Shown here: piece by piece, positions 16,089-25,265 of the stretch | Layout of the letters: each line of letters begins with the position of its first letter | Numbering within the stretch: position 1 is the first letter of the stretch | Source: CAYLSV01 sp964386435 | GTDB lineage: Bacteria; Planctomycetota; Phycisphaerae; Tepidisphaerales; Tepidisphaeraceae | Reading direction: 5' to 3' | Assembly (NCBI GenBank): GCA_964386435.1 | Contig: CAYLSV010000034.1 | Location: 1-36,568, forward strand | DNA: 36,568 nucleotides | Translations under genes and position numbers: made by a program | The notes under the pieces: generated by a model | Told to the model about the DNA's origin: nothing | The model's database searches: none | What the model saw: only the letters and a program-made list of their open reading frames with translations

Positions 16089-16850
16089 ATGCAAAAACTA
16101 CACTCCTATCTCGCTGCCACTGCAGCTTGTTTCACCGTCCCAATGGCTGCCTCGGCGGCAGTTATTGTTGACCCTGCACTACAGTCAGACATCGATCCGA
16201 GTGATTCGGCACAAAACATCACAATCGAGCCGGGCGCGTCCGCCAGCGCGCTTGAAGCATTGGGCGTCTCCGTTATCCAAGACTTTTCAACCGAGTTCAC
16301 GATTGACACCGACGTTATCTCGTTCACCAACTCAGACTTTGTGGACATCCAACTGAACCTGCGCAGTGGGTTCAACAACAATAACCTTTCTCTGTCGGCA
16401 CCTTCCAGCTCCGCGGTTCGGGCGGCGCTCGGAGCGAACCAAAACAGCTCGCCGTATCTGATCGACTTTGGCTCTTACGACAGTGCCACCGAAACCTTCG
16501 ACACCGCCGACGGGAGCGTCCGGGCGGCGGGATTTGGACTCACAGGCTTTCGCTCCGGCGCGGCCGACCCTGTGGCGAATCCTGCGGTTGCCACAGTTGT
16601 CTTCTTCGGTGCTGACGACGTAACGGTGCTCGACACGCAAACGGTGTCTAACCCTGACGACGGGTTCGGCTTTAATCCTTATTTCGCCTTTGACGCGGAG
16701 ACAAACACAATCGGAGCCATCTCGATCACGCTTTCAAATCAACTAAACAATGCTGGATTTGACGACTTGGCATTCACCGTTGTCCCCGAGCCAACTGCCG
16801 TCGCCAGCGTTGGCCTTCTCGGCCTTCTGGGGCTGCGTCGCCGACGTTGA
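16089..16850 (+). CDS. PEP-CTERM exported protein (second paralogue)
   Basis: 253 residues from ATG 16089 with AAAGGA just upstream. The signal peptide is MQKLHSYLAATAACFTVPMA with cleavage near ASAAV. The C-terminus has VVPEPTA, a hydrophobic VGLLGLLGL helix and RRRR, a PEP-CTERM sorting signal. Mature segments LIDFGSYDSATETFD and GFDDLAFTVVPEP match the preceding paralogue, so the pair arose by duplication. Its DNA is visibly less GC-rich than the neighbours, with more AAC/ACA/TTT-type codons, which could reflect older divergence or transfer of one copy. The function is unknown; an envelope or extracellular matrix role is inferred. No LacI-type site precedes it. Confidence 0.85.
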   Translation: MQKLHSYLAATAACFTVPMAASAAVIVDPALQSDIDPSDSAQNITIEPGASASALEALGVSVIQDFSTEFTIDTDVISFTNSDFVDIQLNLRSGFNNNNLSLSAPSSSAVRAALGANQNSSPYLIDFGSYDSATETFDTADGSVRAAGFGLTGFRSGAADPVANPAVATVVFFGADDVTVLDTQTVSNPDDGFGFNPYFAFDAETNTIGAISITLSNQLNNAGFDDLAFTVVPEPTAVASVGLLGLLGLRRRR

Positions 16851-16875
16851 ATGAACTGGCTTTGCCCGTCCCTTT

Positions 16876-16901
16876 AGCCGGTGGCCGCTTGGCCGCCGGC
16901 T
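16876..16901 (+). terminator. GC-rich hairpin after the second PEP-CTERM gene
   Basis: An 11-bp stem (AGCCGGTGGCC with GGCCGCCGGCT, one G-T pair) with loop GCTT, 26 bases after the stop and 35 bases before the sulfatase start. There is no T-tract. The matching placement after both PEP-CTERM genes suggests a shared role, such as limiting read-through of a highly expressed gene. Confidence 0.45.
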
Positions 16902-16935
16902 CTGCTGTCTGTAGCGCGACTTCTGGTTCTGCACC

Positions 16936-18414
16936 ATGGCCGACCGCCCGAACGTCCTTTTCATCATGAGCGACGACCATGCCGCTCATGCGATCAGTGC
17001 TTACACCGATGCCGGGTTGGGGCCGGAGTTGGTGCGGACGCCGCAGTTGGATCGGTTGGGGGAAACCGGCGGCGGGGTGCGGGCGGATAACTGCTTTTGC
17101 ACCAACGCGATCTGCACGCCGAGTCGGGCGAGCGTGTTGACCGGACAGCACACGCACACCTGTGACGTGCGGACGCTGGCCGACTCGCTGGACCCGGGGC
17201 ATGAGCCGCAGATGCAGAAGCTGTTCGGAGCCGCCGGCTACCGCACGGCGATCTTCGGCAAGTGGCATCTTGGGGCGGGCGAGCGGGCGGAGGGGTACAA
17301 CGCCGACCCCAGCGGGTTCGACGAGTGGGCCGTGCTGCCGGGGCAGGGGGTGTATCACGACCCGAACTTCTTCGTCGGCGACCAGACCGGCCGGCGGGGC
17401 GAGCTGCGGACCGAGGGCTACTGCACCGACATCACCGCCGATCTGGCGCTGAACTTCCTGGCCCGCTGGGACGCCGACCAAAGGCCCCACGGCCAGCCGT
17501 TCTTTTGCTGCTTGCACCAGAAGGCCCCGCACCGCAACTGGGAGCCGGGCCCGCTGGAACAGGAGTTGTTCGCCGGCCAGACGATGCCCGAGCCGGCGAC
17601 ACTGTGGGACGATTACGCCACCCGCCCGGCCGCGGCGGCGGCGCGTATGCGGATCGATCAGGATCTGAACCTCAAAGACGTCAAGCAGTGGCCGCCGCAA
17701 GGCATGGACGATCGCGAGCGGAAGCTGTGGTTCTACGACCGCTACATCAAGGACTACCTCCGCTGCTGCGCCGGCGTCGACCGCACCACCGGCTTGGTGC
17801 TCGACCGGCTCGGGCAGATGGGGCAGCTCGACAACACGATTATCGTCTACACCAGCGACCAAGGCTTTTTCCTGGGCGACCACGGCTGGTTCGACAAGCG
17901 GTTCATTTACGAGCACAGTTTGCGCATGCCGCTGTTGATGCGGGGGCCGGGCATTGAGCCGGGTGTGGTGGACGGTCTGCTGACGAACGTCGACTTCGCC
18001 CCGACGCTGCTGGATTTGTGCGGGCTGCCGCCGCACGCGAAGATGCAGGGCCGCAGCTTCGCCTCCATGCTCCGCGGCGAGGGCGAACCGGACGATTGGC
18101 AGGACGCCGTCTACTACCGCTACTGGATGGACAAAGACGACACGCACCGCACCAGCGCCCACTACGGCGTGCGGACCCGGACGCACAAGCTGGCGTACTA
18201 CTACTGCGACCCGCTGGACGCCAAGGCCGCCGGCTTCGCGAACAACGGCGTCGAGCCGCATTGGGAGCTGTTCGATCTGCAGGCTGACCCGGACGAGCTG
18301 CGCAACGTCTACGGCGAGTCGGGCACCGAGACGCTGACCACCATGCTCAAGGCCCGGCTGCGGGCGTTGCAGGATCAATTCGCCGATCAACCCGTCGATG
18401 AGGTGGCCGCGTGA
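16936..18414 (+). CDS. Cys-type sulfatase (sulfatase family S1)
   Basis: 492 residues. The formylglycine motif is C60-T-P-S-R followed by ASVLTG; metal ligands are visible in RPNVLFIMSDDH (Asp13, Asp14), and KWHLG and DQGFFLGDHGWFDKR further mark the alkaline-phosphatase-like fold. It removes sulfate esters from sulfated glycans or oligosaccharides and needs a formylglycine-generating enzyme, not present here. No signal peptide is visible at this start, so it may act inside the cell or be exported in another way. No Shine-Dalgarno stands out upstream. It overlaps the next gene by one base (TGATG), implying translational coupling. The exact substrate is unknown. Confidence 0.93.
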   Translation: MADRPNVLFIMSDDHAAHAISAYTDAGLGPELVRTPQLDRLGETGGGVRADNCFCTNAICTPSRASVLTGQHTHTCDVRTLADSLDPGHEPQMQKLFGAAGYRTAIFGKWHLGAGERAEGYNADPSGFDEWAVLPGQGVYHDPNFFVGDQTGRRGELRTEGYCTDITADLALNFLARWDADQRPHGQPFFCCLHQKAPHRNWEPGPLEQELFAGQTMPEPATLWDDYATRPAAAAARMRIDQDLNLKDVKQWPPQGMDDRERKLWFYDRYIKDYLRCCAGVDRTTGLVLDRLGQMGQLDNTIIVYTSDQGFFLGDHGWFDKRFIYEHSLRMPLLMRGPGIEPGVVDGLLTNVDFAPTLLDLCGLPPHAKMQGRSFASMLRGEGEPDDWQDAVYYRYWMDKDDTHRTSAHYGVRTRTHKLAYYYCDPLDAKAAGFANNGVEPHWELFDLQADPDELRNVYGESGTETLTTMLKARLRALQDQFADQPVDEVAA

Positions 18415-20630
18415 TGTCGGGTGATGATGTCCAGAACGGCCTGTTCTTCGAAGGCTTTGCGTCCGTGGAAGTCGTCGCGACGATCGGCGGCGAGACGACG
18501 TTTGCTCCGCTTGCCGAGGCATCGGATGACGGCGCAACATTGTCGCTGGCGAACGAGGTTCATCTCGGCGTGGTGGCGGTGGCGGGCGACGGGGTGGTCC
18601 GCCTGAGCTTCCGCATGATCTGCGGCGCGGCGGCAGCGGTTTCGCTCGGCGTGCGGCTCACGCTGTCGGGCATCGGGCACCACGTTGTGCTGCCGGCGGG
18701 GGCGTACAACGGCAACCGGCTCGACCCGCGGGGCAGCGGGCGGGGGGCGGATCAGGACGCGTCGGGCCCGGACGCCGAGCCGCTGCAGACCCGTGTGGTG
18801 CCGCGGCTGGAGATTGGCGGCGGCGGGCGGATCGAGCAACGGGCGGGCGATCTGGCAATGCCGTGCGTGGGTGTGTTTGATCGTGACGTTGGCACCGGTC
18901 GCTGGATCGGGACGGCGCAGCGGGCCGAGGGGCTGCCGCCCGATCCGCGGCTGGACACGTTGCTCGTTGTTGAAGAACGCGACGGGCAGACCTTCATCGA
19001 GGTCACCGCCGCCGGCCGTCGACACAAGCCGCACCGGGTGGGCGGACCGCTGGGCCCGGGGGCAACGCTGGCCACGGGCGATGTGGTGACGCTCACGTTT
19101 CGGCACGCCCGGTTCGCGTGTGCTTCGCCGGCCGAGTTGCACCGCGCGATGTTCGACCGCCGGCCGCTGCTCGCCGATCAACCTCGCCCGATCAGTCGCA
19201 CGCCGCTGCTGCCGCCGGAGTCGGTGCCGCTCTCGGCGTGCTGGGCGACGCAGGAACGGAAGTTCAACGAGCAGAGCTGGGTCGCCGCCCACGGCTACTA
19301 CAGCGTCGGCATGCGGGAAGTGCCGAGCCAGGATTGGCAGACCGGTTGGGTCGGCGGGTGCAACACGCACTACGCGCTGCTGGCCGACGGCGACGCAGTG
19401 ACGCGGCAGCGGGCCGTTGGCGTGTTCGACTTTCTTGCCACCGGCGCGACCGCCAGCGGCTACGTGAGGACCGGCTTCTTCGAGGGGCAATGGCGGCCGA
19501 GCGACCGCCTGTTCCAGCGGCACGAGGCCGACGCGTTGTTCTTCCTGTGCAAAATGGTCCGGCTGCAACACGACCGCGGCCATGAGGTGCCGGATGCCTG
19601 GTTGACGCTGGTCGCCCGGCTCGCCGACGCGTTCTGCAAGACGTTCGAGCGACACGGCCAGTTTGGGCAGTACGTCCACGAGGAGACGGGCGAGATCCTC
19701 CGCGGCGGCACCTGCGCCGCCGGCCTCGCCCCGGCGGCGCTGCTGCTGGCGGCGGACGCGTTGGACGAACCGCGCTACCGCCGTGTCGCCGTCGAGTCGG
19801 CCCGACACTTTGCGGACGATTACACCGCCATCGCCTTCACCAACGGCGGCCCCGGCGACATCGCCCAGGCCCACGACAGCGAAAGCGCCTTCGCCCTCGT
19901 CGAAAGCTACGCGGCGCTGCTGGAAACCGAGGGCGACGATTGGCGCGAACCGGCCATCGACGCGGCGTGCCAAGCGGCGTCGTACGTGATGCCCTACGAC
20001 TTCGACTTCCCCGAAGATTCACAGTTCGGCCGGCTCGGCATGCGGACCACGGGCACGGTGTTCGCCAACGTGCAGAACAAGCACAGCGCGCCGGGCATCT
20101 GCACGCTCAGCGGCCTCGGGCTGTTGAGGATCGCTCGGGCGACGGGCGATCGCCGGTGGCTCGATTTGCTGGCGACGATCGCCCGCGGGATTGGGCCGTA
20201 CATGAGCCGACTTGATCGGCCGATCGTCGACATCCGGCCCGGCCAGCGTTGGCCGGTGCTGCCGGCGGGGTGGGTCAACGAGCGGATCAACACCAGCGAC
20301 TGGGAGGTCCGCGGCGACCCGGCCCAAGAGATCGACGTCGGCGAAGTCTTCGGCGGCAGCACGTGGAGCGAAACCGCGCTGCTGCTCACCCGAACCGAGC
20401 TGCCGGGCGTGTACGTCGATAAGGGCCGCGCATGGTGCGTGGCGCTGGATCACGTCCGGCCGCGCGTCGACGACGGGCGGTTGCTCATGGAGAACCCGAC
20501 GCCGTTCGACGCGCGGGTGAAGGTGATGGCGGAAAACGACCCGTCCGTCCCGCTGCCGACGAACGGCTTGGCGGGGCAGGCCAGCGTGGAGGTGCCGGCG
20601 CACGGCAAGTGCGTGTGCGAGATTACTTAG
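18414..20630 (+). CDS. Large alpha/alpha-toroid (six-hairpin glycosidase)-like protein
   Basis: 738 residues; ATG 18414 overlaps the sulfatase stop. There is no signal peptide. The first 230 residues are beta-rich; residues about 270-600 look like repeated helical hairpins with aromatic and acidic residues (WVGGCNTHYALL, TGFFEGQWRPSDRLFQRHEADALFFLC, ILRGGTCAAGLAPAALLLA, DIAQAHDSESAFALVESYAALL, NVQNKHSAPGICTLSGLGLLRIA), as in (alpha/alpha)6 glycosidases and lyases. The C-terminus is a beta domain. Its position, coupled to a sulfatase and next to two GH55-like genes, supports action on an oligosaccharide. I cannot place it in a named family, so the fold is inference and the activity unknown. 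Confidence 0.72.
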   Translation: MSGDDVQNGLFFEGFASVEVVATIGGETTFAPLAEASDDGATLSLANEVHLGVVAVAGDGVVRLSFRMICGAAAAVSLGVRLTLSGIGHHVVLPAGAYNGNRLDPRGSGRGADQDASGPDAEPLQTRVVPRLEIGGGGRIEQRAGDLAMPCVGVFDRDVGTGRWIGTAQRAEGLPPDPRLDTLLVVEERDGQTFIEVTAAGRRHKPHRVGGPLGPGATLATGDVVTLTFRHARFACASPAELHRAMFDRRPLLADQPRPISRTPLLPPESVPLSACWATQERKFNEQSWVAAHGYYSVGMREVPSQDWQTGWVGGCNTHYALLADGDAVTRQRAVGVFDFLATGATASGYVRTGFFEGQWRPSDRLFQRHEADALFFLCKMVRLQHDRGHEVPDAWLTLVARLADAFCKTFERHGQFGQYVHEETGEILRGGTCAAGLAPAALLLAADALDEPRYRRVAVESARHFADDYTAIAFTNGGPGDIAQAHDSESAFALVESYAALLETEGDDWREPAIDAACQAASYVMPYDFDFPEDSQFGRLGMRTTGTVFANVQNKHSAPGICTLSGLGLLRIARATGDRRWLDLLATIARGIGPYMSRLDRPIVDIRPGQRWPVLPAGWVNERINTSDWEVRGDPAQEIDVGEVFGGSTWSETALLLTRTELPGVYVDKGRAWCVALDHVRPRVDDGRLLMENPTPFDARVKVMAENDPSVPLPTNGLAGQASVEVPAHGKCVCEIT

Positions 20631-20654
20631 TTTGGCTGTTTCCGAGGAGGAACC

Positions 20655-22577
20655 GTGGCTTATCCGATTCGACTCATCGTTGCGACGCTCGCCTGCCTGC
20701 TCACCGCGTCGGCGGCGCGGGCCGTGGTGACATTCCCCGACGATGCCAACGTTGCCAACGTCCGCGACTACGGGGCCATGGGCGACGGCGTCACCGACGA
20801 CACGGCGGCGTTTCAGAAGGTGTTCGCCGAGCAGCCGCGCAACCGTTTGATCTACGTGCCTGACGGCACTTACGTCATCTCCGACACCGTCCGCTGGGGC
20901 AAGCGGCAGACCCGGCAGATTTTGCAAGGCCAAAGCCGCGACGGCACGATCATCAAACTGCCCGACAACGCCGAGAAGTTCCAGGACCCGACCAACCCGC
21001 GGGCCATGTTCTGGACCGGCGAGGCGCCGGCCCAACGGTTCCGCAACGGCGTTCGCGATTTGACGCTCGACGTTGGCAGCAACAACCCTGGGGCGATCGG
21101 CCTGCAGTTCATCGCCAACAACCAGGGCTGCCTGATCAATCTGAAGATCACCACCAGCGACCCGGGCTGCCGCGGCCACATCGGCCTTGACATGGGCTAC
21201 ACCGGCGAGATCGGGCCGCTGTTGATGCGGGATGTGCTGATCGAGGGCTTCGACATCGGCGTGTTCAGCAAGCATGGCGTCAACAGCATTACCGGCGAAC
21301 GTGTCACGCTCCGCGATCAACGCGAGATCGGTTGGCTCAACGAGGGGCAAGTCGTCTCGCTGCGGCACTTCACAAGCGAGAACCGCGTGCCGGCGTTCGT
21401 CAACGCCAAGGGGTCGGGGCTGCTGGCGATCATCGACAGCCAGCTCACCGGCGGCGACAACAAGGTGGCCGCCATCGAAAACGCCGCCGGCCTGTTCGCC
21501 CGGAACATCACCACCGCCGGCTACGGCCAATTAGTCGACAACACCGCCGGCACCGGGCGGGGCTTGGCGGGCAGCGACGTCGATGAATTTACGTCACACA
21601 CCCCGCTGACGCTTTACGACGTGGCGTCGCCGACGTCGCTCAACCTGCCGGTGCGGGAGTCGCCGGTCATTGAATGGCACGACCACGACGAGTGGGTCAG
21701 CGTCGCCGACTACCCGACGCAGGAGGTGGACATCGAGGTCGACGGCGGCAAGGTGGAGACATTCACCGATCACGCCCCGGCCCTGCAGGCGGCAATCGAC
21801 AGCGGGGCGAAGACGGTTTACTTCCCGCACCGCACCGAGGGTGTCTACCGCCTGCTGAGCGACGTGGTGGTTCGTGGCAACGTCGAGCGGATCATCGGCC
21901 TCGAGAGCGAGGTCCGCGGCACGCACGGTCACCAGAACGCGCTGACGACGATGACGCTCATCTTCGGCAACGAAAAGCCGGTGGTGTTCGAGCGGTTCGC
22001 CCCGATGTACACCGGCATCCAGTTCCGGCTGGAGGGGCCGGGCGACGTGGTGCTGCGGCACCTCACGATGAACGAGTACAACGGCATCGTGAAAATGCCC
22101 GGCAGCGGCGACTTGTTCATCGACGACATGGCCGCCGGCGGGACGCTGGACATTCGCGGCGGCAACGTCTTCGCACGGCAGATGAACCGCGAGGGCATGA
22201 ACCAACAAGTCAAAATCCGCAACGACGGCGGCAACCTCTGGATCCTGGGCTACAAAACCGAGGGCGACTCGCTGCTGCTGGACACCAAGAACGGCGGCCG
22301 CACCGAGGTCGTTGGCAGCTTCGTCTACGCCAACAAAGCTCGCGACCCGGACAAAGTCATGTTCCGCGTCGATGAGACATCGAGCATGTCCTTCACCGTC
22401 GGCGAAGCCGTGTTGCGGAACCAGCCGTTTGCCGTCATCGAGCAGTGGCGCGATGGCAAGCCCAAGCGGCTTGAAAACGCCGATGCCCACCGCCGCGGCC
22501 AGGGCAGTTTGGTGCCGTTGTTCGTCGCCCGACCTGACGATGCCGAGTCTGCCGGTTCTTCCAAGGACACCCCATGA
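20655..22577 (+). CDS. Secreted double beta-helix protein (pectate lyase 3 / GH55-like), first copy
   Basis: 640 residues from GTG 20655 with GAGGAGG at 20644-20650. The signal peptide is MAYPIRLIVATLACLLTASAARA. Two beta-helix modules are visible: the first opens with VANVRDYGAMGDGVTDDTAAFQKVF, the classic start of the pectate-lyase-3 type helix; the second begins near residue 355 with WVSVADYP and continues TDHAPALQAAIDSGAKTVYFPH. Two such helices in one chain is the arrangement of GH55 exo-beta-1,3-glucanases. No catalytic Glu can be assigned by eye. It overlaps its paralogue by four bases (ATGA). It likely acts on an extracellular polysaccharide. Confidence 0.82.
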   Translation: MAYPIRLIVATLACLLTASAARAVVTFPDDANVANVRDYGAMGDGVTDDTAAFQKVFAEQPRNRLIYVPDGTYVISDTVRWGKRQTRQILQGQSRDGTIIKLPDNAEKFQDPTNPRAMFWTGEAPAQRFRNGVRDLTLDVGSNNPGAIGLQFIANNQGCLINLKITTSDPGCRGHIGLDMGYTGEIGPLLMRDVLIEGFDIGVFSKHGVNSITGERVTLRDQREIGWLNEGQVVSLRHFTSENRVPAFVNAKGSGLLAIIDSQLTGGDNKVAAIENAAGLFARNITTAGYGQLVDNTAGTGRGLAGSDVDEFTSHTPLTLYDVASPTSLNLPVRESPVIEWHDHDEWVSVADYPTQEVDIEVDGGKVETFTDHAPALQAAIDSGAKTVYFPHRTEGVYRLLSDVVVRGNVERIIGLESEVRGTHGHQNALTTMTLIFGNEKPVVFERFAPMYTGIQFRLEGPGDVVLRHLTMNEYNGIVKMPGSGDLFIDDMAAGGTLDIRGGNVFARQMNREGMNQQVKIRNDGGNLWILGYKTEGDSLLLDTKNGGRTEVVGSFVYANKARDPDKVMFRVDETSSMSFTVGEAVLRNQPFAVIEQWRDGKPKRLENADAHRRGQGSLVPLFVARPDDAESAGSSKDTP

Positions 22578-24481
22578 AGTTCAAGATAACCCTGCTGATC
22601 ATGTTGCTGTTCCCGCTGGCGGCTGGTGCCGAGCCGACGCCGTTCGTGCCGCCGGAAGATGCGCGGGTGGTGAACGTCCGCGACTTCGGGGCCGTCGGTG
22701 ACGGCAAGGCGGACGACACCGCGGCGATCAACGCGGCGATCCGGCACGTGTTCTCGAAGGAGGCGGGCTACAGCCGCTACCTGAGCCCGCCGTTTGTTTA
22801 CCTGCCAACCGGGACGTATCGCGTGACCGGGCCGATCGAGAGCAAGGCCGAGGACGATGGCTGGTCCGGCGGCTGGCGGGCCGGGCTGCTGCTGATGGGG
22901 GCCGGGCCGGAGCTGACCACCATTCGCCTCGACGACCGCGCCCCCGGCTACAACAACCCGCAGCAGCCCAAGGCCGTGATTGCCACCGGCAGCGAGAGCG
23001 AGCGGCGGACCAAGCCCGGCGACGAGCCCGACTCCGGCGGCGGCAACCGGGCGTTCCGCCACAGCGTGCTGAATCTCGCCGTCGACGTCGGCAGCGGCAA
23101 CCCCGGCGCGGTGGGCATCGACTACGTCGCCAGCAACCGCGGCACCATCGAGCGCGTCCGCCTCACCGCCGGCAGCGGCAGCGGCCACACCGGGCTGAAA
23201 CTCACCCGCGCCTGGCCCGGCCCGGCACTGGTGAAGGATGTCACCATCGACGGCTTCGCCGGTGGCGTTGACGTCGGCCATTACCAGTACTCGATGACCT
23301 TCGAGGACCTCACCCTCCGCAACCAACGCGAGGCGGGCGTGGTCTGCCAGCACAACGCCTTGTTCTTCCACCGCCTCACCAGCGAAAACTCCGTGCCGGC
23401 CGTCGTGACGACAAGTCAGCACGCGTTCATCCTCATCGTCGACAGCGACCTCACCGGCGGCGCGTCGGCCAACGCGGCGGTGAAGGGCAAGGGCGAGCTG
23501 TACCTCCGCGACGTCCGCACCGCCGGCTACGGCCGGGCCGTGTTCAGCGAGCGCAAGAACACCGACCACCACCCGGCCGGCAACGTGACGCTCTACACCA
23601 GCGAATCCTTCGGCAACAACCAACCGCCGCTGGCGCTGGACGTGGCCGACGCGCCGACGATGTGGGACGTGATCGACGAGGTGCCGACGAGCGAGTGGGT
23701 GAACGTCGTCAACTACGGGGCGACGTTCGACAACAACGGCGACGACGACGGCCCGGCCATTCAGGCAGCGCTCGACTCGGGGGCGGCCGTCGTCTACCTG
23801 CCGGTCGGGGCGTACGACATCCGCACCCCGCTGACCGTGCCGCTCACGACGCGGCTGCTGCTGGGCATGCAGTCGGCGATCAAGGCCGAAGGGGAGGCCG
23901 TCACGCTGACGATCGCCGATGGCGGCGACGCTCCGTTCGTTGCCGAACACATCGCGTTCGACGGCATCGGCATCGTCCACGACTCCGGCCGCGCCGTCGC
24001 CTTCCGCCACGTCGATCTGCGGTCCAAGGGCGGGGCCGGTGCCCAAGGCCTCGGCTACCGCAACACCGAGCGCGGCACGGGCGACATGCATTTCTCCGAC
24101 ACGATGGGCCCCAAGCCGCTGATCGTGGACCACGGCCAGCGGGTGTTCGGCCGGCAGGTGAACATCGAGTTCAGCGACGACCCGCTGATCATCAACCGCG
24201 GCGGCGACCTCTGGCTGCTGGGCTACAAGACCGAGGGCAAAATGGTCACGCTCCGCCAGGAGGGCGGCCGCACCGAACTGCTTGGCGGTTTGTTCTACCC
24301 GCTGAAAACCGGCAAACCCGTCCCCGGCCCGGCCATCGTCGTGACCGGCGGGCAGGCGAGCCTCAGCTACGTCATGAACGGCCGCAAGTACGCCAACCAC
24401 GTCGAGGTCGGCGGCGAGACGCTGACCAACAAGGACGTCGGCGGCCGGTCGGCGGCTCTCGTGACGGTGGACGCCGACTGA
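22574..24481 (+). CDS. Secreted double beta-helix protein (pectate lyase 3 / GH55-like), second copy
   Basis: 635 residues; ATG 22574 overlaps the previous stop (ATGA), so translation is probably coupled. The signal peptide is MKFKITLLIMLLFPLAAGAEP. The first helix begins VVNVRDFGAVGDGKADDTAAINAAI, the second WVNVVNYGATFDNNGDDDGPAIQAAL. It is a paralogue of the preceding gene: both share VDVGSxNPGAxGxxxxAxNxG, LTLRNQREAGV/VTLRDQREIGW, LTSENSVPA/FTSENRVPA and a C-terminal LWxLGYKTEG. The first module has a longer insert after the N-terminal strand. Its role is presumably the same polysaccharide with different specificity. Confidence 0.82.
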   Translation: MKFKITLLIMLLFPLAAGAEPTPFVPPEDARVVNVRDFGAVGDGKADDTAAINAAIRHVFSKEAGYSRYLSPPFVYLPTGTYRVTGPIESKAEDDGWSGGWRAGLLLMGAGPELTTIRLDDRAPGYNNPQQPKAVIATGSESERRTKPGDEPDSGGGNRAFRHSVLNLAVDVGSGNPGAVGIDYVASNRGTIERVRLTAGSGSGHTGLKLTRAWPGPALVKDVTIDGFAGGVDVGHYQYSMTFEDLTLRNQREAGVVCQHNALFFHRLTSENSVPAVVTTSQHAFILIVDSDLTGGASANAAVKGKGELYLRDVRTAGYGRAVFSERKNTDHHPAGNVTLYTSESFGNNQPPLALDVADAPTMWDVIDEVPTSEWVNVVNYGATFDNNGDDDGPAIQAALDSGAAVVYLPVGAYDIRTPLTVPLTTRLLLGMQSAIKAEGEAVTLTIADGGDAPFVAEHIAFDGIGIVHDSGRAVAFRHVDLRSKGGAGAQGLGYRNTERGTGDMHFSDTMGPKPLIVDHGQRVFGRQVNIEFSDDPLIINRGGDLWLLGYKTEGKMVTLRQEGGRTELLGGLFYPLKTGKPVPGPAIVVTGGQASLSYVMNGRKYANHVEVGGETLTNKDVGGRSAALVTVDAD

Positions 24482-24488
24482 GCCCGCC

Positions 24489-25265
24489 ATGCGCGTGATG
24501 ACGTACAACATCCGCTTCGCCGACGCCCCTGGCGACACGCCGTGGGCACGTCGTCGGCCGCGCGTGGCGGAGGTGCTTCACGATTGGCAACCGGACGTGC
24601 TGGGCGTGCAGGAGGCGCTGGCCGGGCAGATGGCCGATGTCGCCGAGGATTTGGGCGACGCCTACGGCAGCTTCGGCCGCGGCCGCGAGGCCGATGGCAC
24701 CGGCGAGTTCTGCCCGATCCATTACCGGCGCAAATCGCTCGATTTGCTCGACCACGGCGAGTTCTGGCTCAGCGACACCCCCGCCGAACCCGGCAGCCGC
24801 ACCTGGGGCAACGGCATCCCCCGCCTTTGCACCTGGGGCCGCTTCAAGATAATCAGCGGCGGCGAGGTCGGCGTCTTCAACACCCACTTTGCCAGCCGCC
24901 ACCCCAAGAGCCGAACCAAGTCGGCGACGCTCATCCGCCAACGGGCCGAGGCGATGGCCCCACGGGTCATCGTGATGGGCGACTTCAACGCCGCCCAAGG
25001 CTCACCGCCGCACGAGATTCTCACGGCCGACAACCTGCTCCGCGACGCCTTCGACCTCGCCGACGAAAAGACGCCCGACCTCGACACCTTCGGCGGCTTC
25101 GCCAACCGACCACGCGACGAGCGCGGCGTCCGCATCGACTGGATTCTTGTCGGCTACGCCTTCGGCGTCACCCGCTGCGCCATCGACAACCGCGCCACCG
25201 ACGGCGAACACCCCAGCGACCACCGCCCCGTGATCGCGGACCTCACGACGAAGGGCACGCCATGA
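24489..25265 (+). CDS. Endonuclease/exonuclease/phosphatase (EEP) family hydrolase
   Basis: 258 residues from ATG 24489, seven bases after the previous stop. EEP signatures are all present: MTYNIR with Asn7, GVQEAL with the metal Glu at 42, NTHF, VMGDFNA near residue 160, and SDHRPVIADL at the C-terminus with the catalytic Asp-His. The family cleaves phosphodiester or phosphomonoester bonds, in nucleic acids, inositol phosphates or sphingomyelin; the substrate here is not evident. There is no signal peptide. Its place inside an apparent polysaccharide operon could mean action on a phosphorylated glycan or simply cotranscription. It overlaps the next ORF by four bases. Confidence 0.9.
   Translation: MRVMTYNIRFADAPGDTPWARRRPRVAEVLHDWQPDVLGVQEALAGQMADVAEDLGDAYGSFGRGREADGTGEFCPIHYRRKSLDLLDHGEFWLSDTPAEPGSRTWGNGIPRLCTWGRFKIISGGEVGVFNTHFASRHPKSRTKSATLIRQRAEAMAPRVIVMGDFNAAQGSPPHEILTADNLLRDAFDLADEKTPDLDTFGGFANRPRDERGVRIDWILVGYAFGVTRCAIDNRATDGEHPSDHRPVIADLTTKGTP

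Noticed and set aside
16774..18540. A 588-codon open frame antisense to the sulfatase
   Set aside because: It spans the gene boundary and hairpin, lacks domains, and the plus strand has the full sulfatase signature.
22325..24538. A 737-codon open frame antisense to the GH55-like gene
   Set aside because: Shadow frame in GC-rich sequence; the plus strand protein has a signal peptide and beta-helix motifs.
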